Notes under the pieces: generated by a model
The model's input: the letters and a program-made list of their open reading frames with translations, nothing else
What the model was told of the DNA's origin: nothing
The model's database searches: none
Assembly (NCBI GenBank): GCA_024734555.1
Contig: JANPWX010000077.1
Span: 1,182,999 to 1,246,998 of the forward strand
Source: Trochalopteron elliotii
Lineage: Eukaryota > Chordata > Aves > Passeriformes > Leiothrichidae
Reading direction: 5' to 3'
Length of the DNA stretch: 64,000 nt
Position numbers and translations under genes: made by a program
Part shown: positions 13,633 through 26,141 of the stretch, in pieces
How the letters are laid out: every line of letters starts with the position of its first letter
Numbering within the stretch: position 1 is the stretch's first letter

Positions 13633-14145
13633 TGTCTTGGTTCTGGCTGGGATGGAGCTCATTTTGCTTTATCAGCCCTCACAGTGCTGTGCTTTGCATC
13701 AGTAACACCCCAGTGCTCCGGATCCTGCTGGGTAGGACTGACACAGCATCAGCTCTCTCCCCAGCAGTCCTCCCCACCAAGGGGCTGGGGTGGGCAAGAT
13801 CCTGAGAGGGGACACAACCAGGCTAGTTGACTCAAATTTGCCAAAGGGATTTTCCATACCATGTGATGTCAGCTCAGATATAAAAGCTAAAGATGAGAAG
13901 GGGCAGCTTGTTATTTACAGTGTTTGTCTTCCTGAGCAGCCACTACACATGCTGAAACCCTGCTTCCTGGGAAGTGCCTGGATGTCTCTTGCTGATGGGA
14001 AGCAGAGATTTTTTTTTTTGTTTTCTATTCATACAGGCACACACTTTTGCTTTTACTTTAGTAGACTGCTTTATCAAAACCCACAAATCCTTTTCCATCT
14101 TATTTTTTCTCCCCCTGTCCAGCTGGGAAGGGGGAGTGGTAGAGC
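13633..14145 (+). mobile_element. LTR fragment, ERVL-like family A
   Basis: It starts TGTCTTGGTTCTGGCTGGGATGGAG, close to the avian ERVL-like LTR start I recall as TGTCCTGGTTTTGGCTGGGATAGAG. Downstream it keeps the family's order of blocks: 'ccaaagggattttccatacc' near 13841, the TATA box TATAAAAG at 13879-13886, the 'gtgtttgtcttcc' block near 13920, 'tcctgggaag' near 13967, a degraded 'tttgcttttactttagtagac' near 14046 where the family has its ATTAAA poly(A) signal, and the G-rich 'gggaagggggagtgg' block near 14124. The 3' end fades out, so the end is approximate and no TSD is readable. Open frames on both strands here are chance. Confidence 0.85.
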
Positions 14146-15764
14146 TGAATTTCCATCCTGAATGTTTCACAAGGACAGAATTTGTCAAATTTTGTGTGTT
14201 TAGAAGCTTCTTGATATAGTTGTGCAATATGTCCAGTACTTGGCTTTTTTTTCTCTCTAAAATCATATTCAAAAAGAAGAATATTTCAATTAAAATATAA
14301 TTATATTGTGATTCCAGACAGGTTACCTGGTGATTTTCAGTAATCATTCATTAGTAATTTTTTTTTCCTGCTCCATAATTTATAATACAGCCAGGGAATT
14401 AGAATCAATTATGCTAACCTTTCTTAGCTGAACATTATGCAACCAGTCAAAGCTAATCACAGAAGCTTCACTTGAGGTAATGTAGTGTTAATAGATTCCT
14501 TTCATTCCTTCAAGTCTACACATCTCTTACTGAACTATGACAATAAATACAAAAAAATCAAAAATTCCACAATAGCATGATAAATGACAAAAAAAACACA
14601 GCTGTAGTGGGATAAAATTATATTTTTTTTTCCTATTGTGATGAAAATTAATGAAATTTAGTCATCATCAGCAAAGAATACACTTTTTTGTGTGTTGGTA
14701 GTGGTATTTGGTTTGTGGTTTTTTGTCAATGTTGTTGGAGCTTTTTTATTATTTGAAGTGTTCCTCTTAAATGCAAATACAAACAAAAGAAAAGGAAAGA
14801 AACATTATAAGACTGTCTTCTCTATATGCAGGCTGGAAGTAGCATGTACATGAAACACTTTTTTTCATTTCTGTACACTAATGGGATGGTTTCACAAACA
14901 AGAGTTTATCAATGATAGCTTTTATGCATTACTGTAATAAATTGCCTTTGGAAATATATTTTAAGAGAAAACAGAAGTGTATCTAAGAAAAAACCAAGAA
15001 CCAATAAAAAGTTTATATACTAAAAATAGAAGAACAGAAATAAAATATTTCTATGTTTTCCATCAAGCATTTGAACCACAAAATTCATCATCCACAGATC
15101 ATTAATTTAAAAAGAGATTATTGAACTATATGTCAATCAATCTTACTTTTCAAATGGTATTTTTGTTAGATTAAATTCATTCTGGTTAGCTGAGACTTTA
15201 TGGTGTCTTAATGAAATTAACACAAACTGAATTTTGAGAATCATAAACAGGTAACCCAGTGCAGAGATTCAAAACAAAACTGAGTTAATTAGAAACCCTG
15301 TAACTTTAGATGTCTTAAGGGGTGATGTATAAAAGTCACCCACAAAACAAACCCCCAACTTTTCTTCCCCTGTGTTTGAACAGTTTTTGTTTTATAGTTT
15401 CAAAAACACTTTCAACAGTCATGATGAACCTCACAGGAAAATTGCCAACACTATTAAACCCTTAGTTATAGTATTTCTGACTAAGACAAAAAACCTCTCT
15501 AAATTTAGTTTAAAAAAAATGATTTTAAAATACTTCTTCCAACATAGTTAAATGCATTACATATGTTACATATTTAATTAATTTGATTCCTAAGTTACCA
15601 GTGGATCAATACTACGTCTGTATTCACATTTTGTGCCATGGTGAGATAAGCTGGCTTACTGAACCTCTTCTTCCCAGAGACAAGAAAATCATTATTACAT
15701 TTTAGTAGCCAAACAGAAACATGACCTGAGAGTTTAACACCTTATATATGGATAGCATGAACTA
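14146..15764. other. AT-rich unique-looking DNA
   Basis: No gene or repeat family recognised. Several poly-T and poly-A runs only. Confidence 0.5.
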
Positions 15765-16952
15765 TGCTGTTTTTATGTGGCAAAGTTGCCTCTGCTTGCC
15801 AGAGACAATCAACGATGTTGTAAGCTCTTCAGTCATAACATATTTAAGAAAACCTAAAAAACACTGTGCAGCAGGTGTGAGAGAGGAGAGATGTGAGAGG
15901 AACTATCATAGTCAAGACAGCCATGCACACAGAGTGCTCCAAGAAAAACTTCAGAGGGCTTCAAGTATCAGCAGCATGTTATCTAGATGTCTTTCGTATC
16001 TTTTTCTATGTAGCAGTCCTATGGGCAGCTCCACACAGCTCTGGCTCTTTCTCTCCTTCTTCTCTCTTCTGTCTGCAGTCCCAGCTCACTGCTTCCTGTC
16101 CCTGGCACAGCCACCTAACCCTGTCTGTCCCTCACGCAACCTCCTGTCCCTTCCTCCTCACAGCACAGCCCGCAGACTCCAATTGAGTCTCTACTAACTA
16201 ACTCAGTCTTTTATCACACCCAGCTGTGAGGGCACGGCTGTTCCCACTCTTTGGTAATTAACACAGCTGCAATATATTGGAGGCAGGATTGCCTTTAGCA
16301 CTATCTCTGTCTGTCTTACCACAAGGAATAGCTCTGCAGACGCCAAGATCAGCTAAGAAGGAGGGGGAGGGGGCGCTCAGGGCACGGAAGCAGAGGTTCC
16401 CAAAAGAGTGCTGAGAAGAAAATGGCAAAGCAGGTTGTGCCCCTGCCACAGCTGGAGGACCACAGTGGAGCACCAATCCATCCTGCAGCCCGCCAAGGAT
16501 CCCCACACTAGAGCGGGATCCTGGCAGGACCTGCAGCTTATGGAGAGGAGCACATGCTGGAGTCAGTTTTCTGTCTGGAACTGTGGCCTCACACTATGAG
16601 GCACCCACACTGGAGAAGACTGCTCCTGAAGGACTGCATTCTTTGTCAAGGACCCTGTGCTGGAGCATGACAAGACTGTGAGAAGAAACCAGAAGCAGAG
16701 AAAAAGTGTGAACAAAATAACCACAACTTTATCCAACCCTATATCCCACCCTATTTTTAACTAGCAATTAATTAATTCATTTTACTTGAGTTTTCTCTAT
16801 GATAATGAGAAATAGGTCAGCATTTCCCTGTCCTTATCATCACCCGTGAGCTTTTCCCTCTTAGTTTCTCCCTGCCTTCTTAAAGATGGGGAGAAAGAGA
16901 CTAACTGGGGGAAATGGGAGGGTCTGAATGCCAGCAAAGGTTAACCACCATA
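15765..16952 (+). mobile_element. LTR, family B, interrupted by a nested LTR
   Basis: Host LTR of the same family as 11112-11664. The 5' part (15765-15903) has TGCTGTTTTTATGTGGCAAAG, a 'caatcaacgatg' block and 'cataacatatttaagaa' near 15835 (TATA-like), then 'gcaggtgtgagagaggag'. The family normally continues directly into 'ctctgcagacaccaag', but here that block appears only at 16331, after 420 bp of foreign sequence. The 3' part (16330-16952) has repeated 'tgctggag' and 'tcctgcagcccgcc' blocks, 'aaaataaccacaactttat' near 16713 and the end 'ggttaaccacca'. No outer TSD could be fixed with confidence. A 149-codon open frame spanning 15748-16197 crosses the junction and is chance. Confidence 0.8.
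15904..16323 (-). mobile_element. Solo LTR nested inside another LTR
   Basis: A 420-bp insertion in the host LTR. On the minus strand it starts TGTGGTAAGACAG and ends ...CTATGATA, where CA appears to have mutated to TA. Flanks are AGGAAC at 15898-15903 and AGGAAT at 16324-16329, a 6-bp TSD with one mismatch; 6-bp duplications are usual for avian alpha/beta-type (ERVK-class) elements. On minus, GATAAAAG (16208-16215 on plus reads CTTTTATC) is a TATA candidate, preceded by the 'ttaattaccaaagagtggg' and 'ccctcacagctggg' blocks I recall from avian ERVK-type LTRs. Non-coding. It must be younger than its host LTR. Confidence 0.7.
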
Positions 16953-19099
16953 ATGGAATTCATTTTGTGTGGTAATATGTCTGTACTGTGTACCATGGAA
17001 TTATTTTCTCCAAAATCATGCTTTAGTTGATTTCAGTTGTGAACTGAGACAGTCATCTTGTTAACAAACACTGTGCCTAGACTTTTTAGATTTACTCTCA
17101 GACTAATGACAACAATTACTTTGTGAATGTAATGATTAATTATTAAGGCTTATGGATTTATAGACAATTGAAACATTTAATACGTTGAACTATTTAATAG
17201 TGTTCTAAAAATATAAATACTTTTCTATTACTTTACAAACATTCACAGTCTTCTGTGGTGACGCAGCGGTGAAATTAAAATTATTGACTACACATCTTGA
17301 ATTATCGCTGCATTACAATACCCATAACACAGGCATCATTCTCATTAAACAAAACAAACTCAAAATTCGGTTAAAGATGGAGTTATTTCAAAAAGATGGA
17401 GTTATTTCAGGCTGCAGTTTGAAATTTAAAACACAACACCCCCACGCTTTTATTAACTAAATTTGAATTTACAGATATTTAGAATTTGTGTAACTATGTT
17501 GAGTAGTAAATATTTAATTAACTGTAAAGAGTTAAAAATTTTCATAGTAGCATAGTTTTATTATTGAATGCATGATAAACAAGTTTTCAGACAGTGAAGT
17601 ATGTGGCAACCATGATTACATTTACTAAAATGAATAAAATTATTACTATTTCAAATGAGATTTTGTAGTTAAATGGTTAATGTAAGCAAAATTTAACTAC
17701 ACAAATTAATCTTTAATAAGCTGAGTAGAGAATTCAAAACATGCTGTAGAACATTTTATTTGCTTCCTGTCTCTGTGGGTTGAGGGGTTCTTGACTGATA
17801 TGTGGCATGAGAGGTCTCTCATAAGAGGCTTTTAAGTGTTCATAACTTCAATATGCCTGCATTTCACATGGTATATTTACTTAGTATGCATCAATTTTTT
17901 TTACAGTATTATTCTCCTCTGATAACATGAACTTCTAGGTGGTTCAGTCAATCTGGTTTTGGGTAGTCTTTCCAAAGATAATCCTGAGGAAGAGGGTGAT
18001 TCTGCTGCCTGCCATTACAGAAGCACTGGGGCATGGGCATGCTTCTCTATCCAATCTAAAGAAATCTGCTGTGGATATTTCTTCCTCATTACACTTCCAT
18101 TTTCAAATGTGTGGCGAGTTGCAGCTAGTTGAAAAAGGGCTGTCTCATTATGCATTTCAAACTGGAAGCAATTGCTTTGATCAACAAATCTCCAAAGCTC
18201 TCTGTGTGATTTTGGCCTTCACTTATTGTGTCACAACAGCATATAGAAAATGATACATGGCGTTTATAAGCTAACTCTGAAATCTATGTGAGAAATCTGG
18301 ATTTTACCACCCTGTTTTGTCATCTGTAATGTTTAATCTTAATTATGTACTTCAAACGTTATAACAGCTTGTTTCAAAGATTCCTTGGGCATATGTCTAA
18401 ACAAAAGTTTGACAACTTTTGCTGGAAAAGCACCTGATAAAAGAGTGATATAATAATACTAATAAAAATAATGCTCTGAATTTACATGCTGCTTTGCATT
18501 TCAGTAGCAGTGTGGGGACATTATCTAATTAAATTTCCTAATGCAGCTTTTGAAAAAAAAATAGTGTTCTCTTTTTACATAACACATCCAAGGTTATGAG
18601 CAATTTATCACAGATGCACCTACAGAAAGCTTTATTTTATAGTGTGGACTTCTCTTTTTAGAAAAAAATGGAAATCATATAACCCCTGTCCTCACTTGAA
18701 TCCATATTTAATACAATTTCCAGAAATGACATTTCAGTTCTGTACATGCCTCTTAAAAATTTTGAATTTCCCTATGAATTTGTGGGGATCACAAATTCTG
18801 AGTTCATAATGTGTGCAAGTGGACTTCATGAATGAAGGTTAAAAGCTTCCTTTCTAAAATGTATGTTTTCTCTAGCCAGGTGAAATGAAATCCATGGCAA
18901 GAAGTATTTAAGTCTTTTTGACATTATGTTGACATATTTAAGAGTGTGGAAGTCTCTGATTAGACTCCATAGAAAATAGTACCTCTGAGGTACTGGGAAA
19001 TTTACACTGTTAAAAATCCTCTTTTGGTTTTGGGACTAACTTAGACTTTTCTGTTGTGTGCTTGTTTGGCTGACAGATGGAGAAAGAGTCTTTTTGAAA
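16953..19099. other. AT-rich unique-looking DNA with a small tandem duplication
   Basis: No gene recognised. A 19-bp unit is duplicated in tandem at 17373-17391 and 17392-17410 (18 of 19 bases identical). An open frame of 104 codons at 17939-18253 has no recognisable domain. Confidence 0.5.
17373..17410. repeat. 19-bp tandem duplication
   Basis: Two adjacent copies of the unit AAAGATGGAGTTATTTCA plus one variable base. Probably a replication-slippage event. Confidence 0.8.
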
Positions 19100-19375
19100 G
19101 TCCATAGTGATAGAACAAGGGCAATGGTTTTAAACCGAGAGTAGGTTCAGACTGGACATAAGGAAGTTCTGTTACTGTGAGGGTGGTGAGTCACTGGAAC
19201 AGGTTGCCCAGAGAAATTGTGGGTGCCCTATCCGTGGAAGTGCTCAAGGCCAGTTTGGATGTGGCTGTGAACAATCTGGTCAAGTAGGAGGTGTCCCTGC
19301 CCATGGTCAGGAGGTTGTACTAGGTGATTGTTAAACATCACTTCCAACACAATTTTCTGATTCCGTGAGTCTACT
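19100..19375 (+). mobile_element. CR1 LINE 3' UTR
   Basis: Sense-strand CR1 tail: 'acaagggcaatggttttaaa' near 19116, 'ggacataaggaagttctgtt' near 19154, 'gtgagtcactggaacaggtt' near 19185, 'ggaggtgtccctgcccatgg' near 19287, and an end near 19375 in 'tgattccgtgagtct', a degraded form of the usual octamer tail. ORF2 is absent: a typical strongly 5'-truncated copy. An ERVL-like LTR begins about 50 bp downstream. Confidence 0.92.
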
Positions 19376-19425
19376 TCTAGCTAATAAATATTTGACTTCT
19401 AAAATATCTTATTGGTTTACTTAAT

Positions 19426-20042
19426 TGTTAGGTTTAACCCAAAATGACAACTAAGTCGCACACAACAAGGTAGGAAGGAGAATTGGAAAGAAAAGATAAA
19501 CCTTGTGGATTGAGATAAGAACAGCTTAAAAACTGAACAAAAAATAGTTATAATAATAATAATTATAATTATGATATAATTACTAATAAAATATCATTGA
19601 TACTGAATATTTTATGAATAGTAATAATAATAATAGTCATGATAAGGAGATGGGGAGATAGTAACAAAACCCAAAAGAAATTAGTGATGAACAATACCAT
19701 TGCTCACAATCCACTGACCAATACCCAGCTCATTTCCAAAACATGATGGGCCTCCTTCAAGGTAACTCCCACAGTTTCTATATTGGGCATGATGTTCCAT
19801 AGTACAGAATATACATTTTACCAATTTGCGTTGTCTGTCCTTGCCATGCTCCCTCCCAGCTTTTTGTGTAAGTCCTCACTAGCAGAGACACTGAAAAATC
19901 CTTGACTCAGGGCAAGCAGTGCTTAGCAACAACCAAAACATCAGGGTTTTATCAAAATTCTTCTCATAATAAAGCCAAGAAACACAGCATTGTACCAGCT
20001 ACTAAGAAGAAAATGAACCCTGTCCTAGATGAAGCCAGGACT
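19426..20042 (-). mobile_element. Solo LTR, ERVL-like family A, with 5-bp TSD TTAAT
   Basis: Plus-strand start TGTTAGGTTTAACCC and end near GAAGCCAGGACT are the reverse complement of the family A ends (sense start TGTCCTGGTTTTGGC, sense end GGTTAAACCACGACA). TTAAT at 19421-19425 is repeated exactly at 20043-20047, a perfect 5-bp TSD fitting ERVL-type integration. The blocks 'ttgtggattgagataagaac' (near 19503), 'gggcatgatgttccatag' (near 19784), 'agcagtgcttagcaacaac' (near 19916) and 'gctactaagaagaaaatg' (near 19998) follow the family order. The terminal CA of the sense start side has mutated. An AT-rich TAA/ATT expansion sits inside at about 19547-19640. Confidence 0.88.
19547..19640. repeat. 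TAA/ATT-rich expansion inside an LTR
   Basis: Runs of TAATAATAATAA and imperfect ATT units. It sits at the point where the family A consensus continues from the AAACCATCTT-like block into A-rich sequence, so it probably grew from that internal A-rich stretch after insertion. Confidence 0.65.
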
Positions 20043-20047
20043 TTAAT

Positions 20048-20933
20048 AAAGTGAAATGTCTCCCTCCTTGTGTGAGCTACTAAATAACACAGAGCCAATA
20101 TATGACTGCATAAATATTTATAGAAATAGGGGTATGTAAGTAAGCTTTTTGCCTTAGGTGGTCCCTGTGGCAGACAGCGCCAGTATCCAATTTAAGTGAA
20201 TGTGGTATTAATATACACTGTCTATCTGTGGTAGCTCCAGGCATTGACAATAACACTCATCAAGATGTAGTAGCATCTGGTTCCTGTTATTGGGATATGC
20301 ATTACAAGACACTAATTTAGTTAGTCATTTCTTAATTAGAATTACTTGAATTTTTTTCTGAAATTTACAGAATTATGCCATAATTGTTGAAGAGATACTT
20401 TGTTATTTCTTTTATCCAATGAATCCTGTAAGTTATATAACTATTTTTTCAAGTTTACCTCCTAACTACTGCAAGCAAGTGCTTCATATTATCAGTATAA
20501 TGGCTGAGAGGATGCTCTCCATCCATGGATGGAATACCATAAATCACATGTTGGTGCTCATACATTTTTGTGAACTCTGGATATCTGACGTTTGAAAAGA
20601 TGGAAAATCAAGGCTTTTCTTCTTTGATAGTGATTTAGCCTGCTTTTTAAGCTTATCCCTGTGTCTTATTGTTCCTTTTTCCTATGTATCTTGATTATGA
20701 AACACAAATTTAGAGATAGAGGTATGTCAACTGAGACTCCTACTCTTGCAAAAAATAGAATTCCTGTCCAACCCCAGTGTTTGGCACTTGGTTTAACTTA
20801 TTCTGGTCTGTCCAGTCACTGATCCAAGGCCCATGGTACACAGACACTCACTCTAGTTCTAGATGAAGCACCATGAGCACCTTGTGACTGAAGGTCCCCA
20901 ACCAGTTACTGCACTCAGTACACACTACACACA

Positions 20934-20967
<34 letters not shown>

Positions 20968-23458
20968 ATGGAGTTTCCCCTCACTCAGGCTAGGAGTCAG
21001 AGAAACAGAACTGCACAGCCACTGACAAAAAAGAGCAGGAAAAACATGTGTACTGGTTGTTTGTGACAAGCCCCTCTCATTACCTTATTCCTCCATTTTC
21101 CCATCTTTGTTCCTCTCCAAATTACTTAAATTATTTCCTTTTCCCACTTTTGTTTCCTTCCCTAAGAATCCCACAAGAAGTCCCTGGCATTTCAGTCTTT
21201 ATTTGGTCCTCCTTTGCATTCCATATCCACAGACAGCACCCCCTCTCCCCCAGCCGGTTTTACAGGAGCTTTAATGTGGAATTTTCTTGATGGGTTTCAC
21301 ATTTGGATTGAATTGTCTGAGACAGCCCTGGGAAGAGACAGTATGTGGTGTTCAGCCAGTATATGACGTTCCTTCCTCTTAAATTTTAATTTGAAGTTCT
21401 CCCTGATACTGCACCCCTATCTTCCTCTGGACTTGTGAGGCTGGTGGCTCTCCTGTGCTGGGCCTATCCTAGCCAGGGCAAGATATTGTTTGGTCTTCCC
21501 CATCTGCCATTGTCTCTTTGGATTCATGTGTTGGTGTGCAGACAAGCTTTTATCATATAACCTAAAAATGTAAACATATGCAAATGAGCTAATGGATAGC
21601 TAATGGGAATCTAGTCTTTATGGTCAGTGAAGACAGCAGAGCTACTGAGCTTACCAGCTGAACTGTCAGCTAACTAAACCTCCTTAATCTTATTTACTCT
21701 GAGCAAAGGCTTGACCCATTTCCTTAAAATCTGAATTTAGTTGTTTCTGAGAGAGCATAGGATATCAGTCATTCACAAATGTGACATGGGACTTCTGGGA
21801 CACCTGTGCTCTTCAAAAGCAGCAGCTGTCAGGTAGGCAGGGTACTTTTAGATTTTCAAGTGAAATTTTAACTGGTTCATATAATGAAAATAGTGCTATT
21901 ATTTTAATTTCTATTACATTGGTAACACTTCTAATAGAAAACTGAAAAAAATCTTGATTTTCTTTTGTATTTTTTTTTGTTGGTAGTTGCTAAAAATAGG
22001 TTTCTCTGAAGAATTACATTGGTAGACAAGTGTAGTGAATCAGAAGTGCATTAAACTAGGGCAATGAAGCACAAGGATGGCTTTCTTCAAATAAGCTTCC
22101 AAATGTAATTTAGATTTTGTTAGCTAGTAAATACGTTCTGGCAGAACTGATACAGCTGAACCAATATCTAACATCAGTTCACTGAAGTGTAGCTATCCTC
22201 CAGGGTTCCAAATGTCAACATAGCAAAGCATTTTATGAGCAGAACGAAGTGAACGGAATTCATCTATATTCTGGACAGTTGTATCAGGCATGACAGTTTT
22301 GTCTACCTGAATCCTTAATAGGTGTGTTCCCTTCACATCTGCACATCATGGTACTTTTCCAAGGTAAGAAGCTGGGGACCTATTTCAATTTGCACACACT
22401 GTCCTTGTAATTGTTAATCACCAGCACAGTTTCCAAGTAGCTGGACTCCTCTTCTTAGCATTCTATTTCCTAGTGCTTGCACTGCTACATATTTACCAGA
22501 ACACAAGAAGTCAAAAGGATGTTAGGACAAAATGTTAAAATGTAAAAAAATGCTTTTAATGAAAATATCTGCAAAAAATGATCCAAATGTTTTGCTCACA
22601 GTTTGGTCTTTTTGATCAACAGAAGTTTAATATTTCACCTTCTTGTAGGGACACAGTCCATCACTCTTTCTTAAAGAGAAGGCATGAAAACATTTAAATA
22701 TAATAAAGAAAAACCTTTATTCTAAAATTCTAAAACCAAATATTTTTCCACTAACTAAGTACTCCTTTTTTATTATAAGAAAAAATTAAGTTAAACTGCC
22801 CATCTTAGATCTTATCTAAATGATAAATGAACCAAAAAATTCGGTACTGGATCCTTGCCATAATAAAGCAAATTTCTAGCATATTGAATTAGAGGTCTTT
22901 TCATGGGAGAAAAGACAAAGAAAATTAAAAGAAAATTTTTACCAAAAATATGTTGAACTATGAGTAACAGGCACACTTGCAAAGAATGTTTGGGGTTTTT
23001 TCCCTGCAGAATAGTAAATAAGTCAAGTAATATGGACATTTTATTTCCTATAACAGACTTTATATATAAAGAAAAGGGTCAAAGAACTTAATATATTCTA
23101 TTTAAATCAATTAAAAGAAATTTTGAGTATCTTGGAAAGAACAAGAATCAAAACCACAGAGAAACAGAACAAACTACCAAACAGTCTGCTCTCATAACTT
23201 GAACTTTCTTTGAGATTTCCCTCAATGCAGAGCAAGGATAGGAGAAAGGGATGGGAGAACTGAATGGAGGGAAAAAAGAAATAAGCAAAATAAAGGTTTA
23301 ATAATACCTATTTTCTCACAGAAGAGGTCCTTGATTACTCTAATCATCATTAGTAAGGACCAAGATTCAGTTGTTTATTCATCTAAACAGAGACATCTGT
23401 TAGCAGATACTGACATGAAATTAGATAAATGAGGGCTTTTTTAGCCAAAATCTGCATT
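20048..23458. other. Unique-looking DNA with one dinucleotide microsatellite
   Basis: No gene or transposable element recognised. The section at 20760-21560 is less AT-rich than the surroundings and may hold an old repeat that I cannot name. Confidence 0.5.
20927..20967. repeat. (CA)n(GA)n compound microsatellite
   Basis: About twelve CA units run directly into about eight GA units. Both are uninterrupted, so the tract is likely length-polymorphic. Confidence 0.95.
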
Positions 23459-23545
23459 TCCTTCCCTTCCTTCCCTTCCTTCCCTTCCTTCCCTTCCTTC
23501 CCTTCCCTTCTTCCTTCCCCTTCCTCCTTCCATTCCTCTTGACCC
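23459..23545. repeat. (CCTTC)n pentanucleotide/polypyrimidine repeat
   Basis: Near-perfect CCTTC/TTCCC units from 23459 to about 23510, then an imperfect pyrimidine-only extension to about 23545. Homopurine-homopyrimidine mirror symmetry means it could adopt triplex (H-DNA) structures. Confidence 0.93.
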
Positions 23546-26141
23546 TCTGCTCATTCATTTTCTATTTCCCTGTCACTGGCCATCCACTGATACCCAAGTC
23601 TTCAGCCACAATGCCGAGAGGCTCAGCTCTGTCTTACGAGAGCAAGAGAGTGAGTTAAAAGTGGGTTTGATTTTGTGTAGTGTTACTTGGCTGTGGCCAG
23701 GCTCTGCCTCTGCCATCAACTGCCTGGACAAATGCCTGCAATTGGTGAGCATTTCCTTCACTTCACTTTGGATTGGTTTGCATGGCTCACTATATGAATT
23801 GGAAGAGAGTAGGGAGTGTAGTGAAAATGTTTATTGCCTGAGGGAGAAAAATAATTGGGACTTGTACTGGCTGGGTGCCTTGGCACATCAACAGCAGTGA
23901 CCATAGTTAAGAGAATGTTTGGCAAGGTTTTTACTGTTAGGTTTTTGAAATACATGAAAAAGCCTCCCTGGCTGATGAGCCAAAAGCACTATAAGCTATG
24001 AACATGAAAAAAACCCCAAACCAACAAACAGATTTTCCATAAAATAATACAAGAAAAAGAATCAATTTAGGCTATTGTATTTCAAGCTAAAGGATTCTTT
24101 TACTCTTAAATTAATTTTGCACAGAAAAAATTCTTTGAGAAAAAATTCTAATGTTTCCACAGAGATAGGTTACATATATACATTCTTTTGTAGATAGCTG
24201 TCACTTTATTTTCACTTCATTGATGTCTTTAAATATAAATAAAATACCTACATTTACATAAATTTATACATTTAGATGCCTTTAGACATTACTCTTTCTC
24301 TTTCCTCCTGTAGATGAGAAAGTCTTGATGGATCATATTATGCTACCATATGAGACCCATGATTCAGTACTGCAGAGTAAAAAGAGTAGAAAAATTAGCA
24401 TCACCACTACCAGAATCACAAATATTTTTTGCCATGCCATACTGAATTCTCTCAAAGTCTTTCCCCAAGTATGCTTTTTCTGTGTTCATATCCTTTCACT
24501 TACCAGGACCACCACAGTCTTTGCTTCAATGGCATGAATGAAGTAGAAATAAGCTTTTCTTCCCTGTCTCTAGTGTCATTCCCTCTCCAAAACCTCAGGA
24601 AGAAACACTGTCACATATTCAGTCAGTAGTAGTCTGCTGAGTTGTAGGTAATTTTACTGAACTCATACAGTGAAGTCCTTCAACTCCAGAAACTCAGGAG
24701 AAACCTTCACTGAAACATCACTGACACCACAGCCATTTGGTCATATAAAATTCCTTTGTATGACATTGCTGTCATTATTAATACAATATTGTCCACATGA
24801 AGATTGTGAAGAAAGTACTATGATGTGTTTAAACTATGCCCTTACAGGTAGCTAAAAATAGTTGCAGAACACCTGCTGTGGTCAACAGCACTGAATTTAT
24901 TAAGAACAAAAGTATTTCTGAATCTTCATCTATAATATCTAATAAGAAGATCCAATAGCTAGTAACTGTTCCAATAGAGCTTTAAAAACTCTTGATGAAA
25001 GTGAAGACATCCTAGTAGATATTGTTTTTCATTCTCATCCACCACCTATGTCATATTTCACTAAGTTCCAAATGAAGGTGAAATTATACTTTTTCTAGTG
25101 TCCTTTGATATATATTTTTAAGTTGTAGAAATACCTACTGGTCATTTTTTAAGGGAACACTAAAATCAGCTCTGTGAAAAGATGATTTTATAAAGCAATT
25201 ATTCCTGTCACATAGTATGTATTCTAAAAACTCTTTTTCTAGATGTTATGAGTCTCTCACTAAAATTCTATCTTCTCTAGAATTCTATGTGATGTTCTCA
25301 AAATATACAAATTATATATTTATTTTAAATTAATTTTCCTATTTTTACAGGATTTTTTCAGAAGTTAGATTTTTTTTTTGTTTTATTTTCTTTTGTAATA
25401 TCTAGTAATAAGAAACACTCTTCATCTCCAGAGATTCAAAAGGTTAAAGAACCAACAAGATGGTACAGTAATTTTTATTTCCTTTCAGCAATGCCTCATG
25501 TTTCATAGTGTGTATCTGTAACCTGTGTCAATGTGTAGATTACAATTGTATATATGTTACTAAAAGGCTGAAATGTTCTCAGAAATAACAGTTTTCAGTA
25601 TAATACCTAAAAATAATTGGAGCTGTTAGAAGAAATCTGAGGGGAAAAAAAATCCTGGATTTAAATTAAAATGTTTTCCAAGCCTTCTGGGCATGTAGGT
25701 GCACTCTAGGAAAAACACAGTCTTGTTAACCCACCAACCTTCTAATTAGCACATGAAAAGCTGAGTTTTCAGTGGACACAGAAAAGCACAGCTTTGTGAA
25801 GAAGGTTAGAAACTATTGAGAGTTCATTGTGTTTTCAGGGTCAGATTGATCCTTGACAGTTGCATTGTATAACAGTCTAACAGTCTCATAAATAATGTAA
25901 CTAACTTGTGTCAAATTAAATAATAATGAACATTATGTGATGCTTTAGTATTTCTTTTTTTCTTTTTTTTGGCAGGGGAGAAGTGGTTTTAGTTTACATG
26001 TTAATTTCAGTGTAAAAATAAGTACATTTTAAGAATTTACCTCCTGAGAATTTGTTTGTTTGATTTTTGATTTAATAATATTTATCTTATGCACATTCCT
26101 TCAAGTCATCACCAGAATAAATTTTTCTCATACTCAGATAC
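23546..26141. other. AT-rich unique-looking DNA
   Basis: No gene or repeat family recognised. A pyrimidine-rich stretch followed by TAG at about 24294-24314 resembles a splice acceptor, but the frame behind it is short and without domain features. Confidence 0.5.

Noticed and set aside
13943..14347. 134-codon open frame on the minus strand
   Set aside because: Mostly antisense to the family A LTR at 13633-14145, running out into AT-rich flank; no domain.
15748..16197. 149-codon open frame on the plus strand
   Set aside because: It crosses the junction between a host LTR and a nested LTR, has no domain, and its composition follows the LTR DNA.
17939..18253. 104-codon open frame in unique DNA
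   Set aside because: No recognisable domain, no splice or promoter context; such lengths occur by chance in 64 kb.
24294..24855. Pyrimidine tract plus TAG followed by two open frames, resembling an exon
   Set aside because: Frames are short, in AT-rich DNA, with no domain, no convincing donor site and no neighbouring exon-like blocks.
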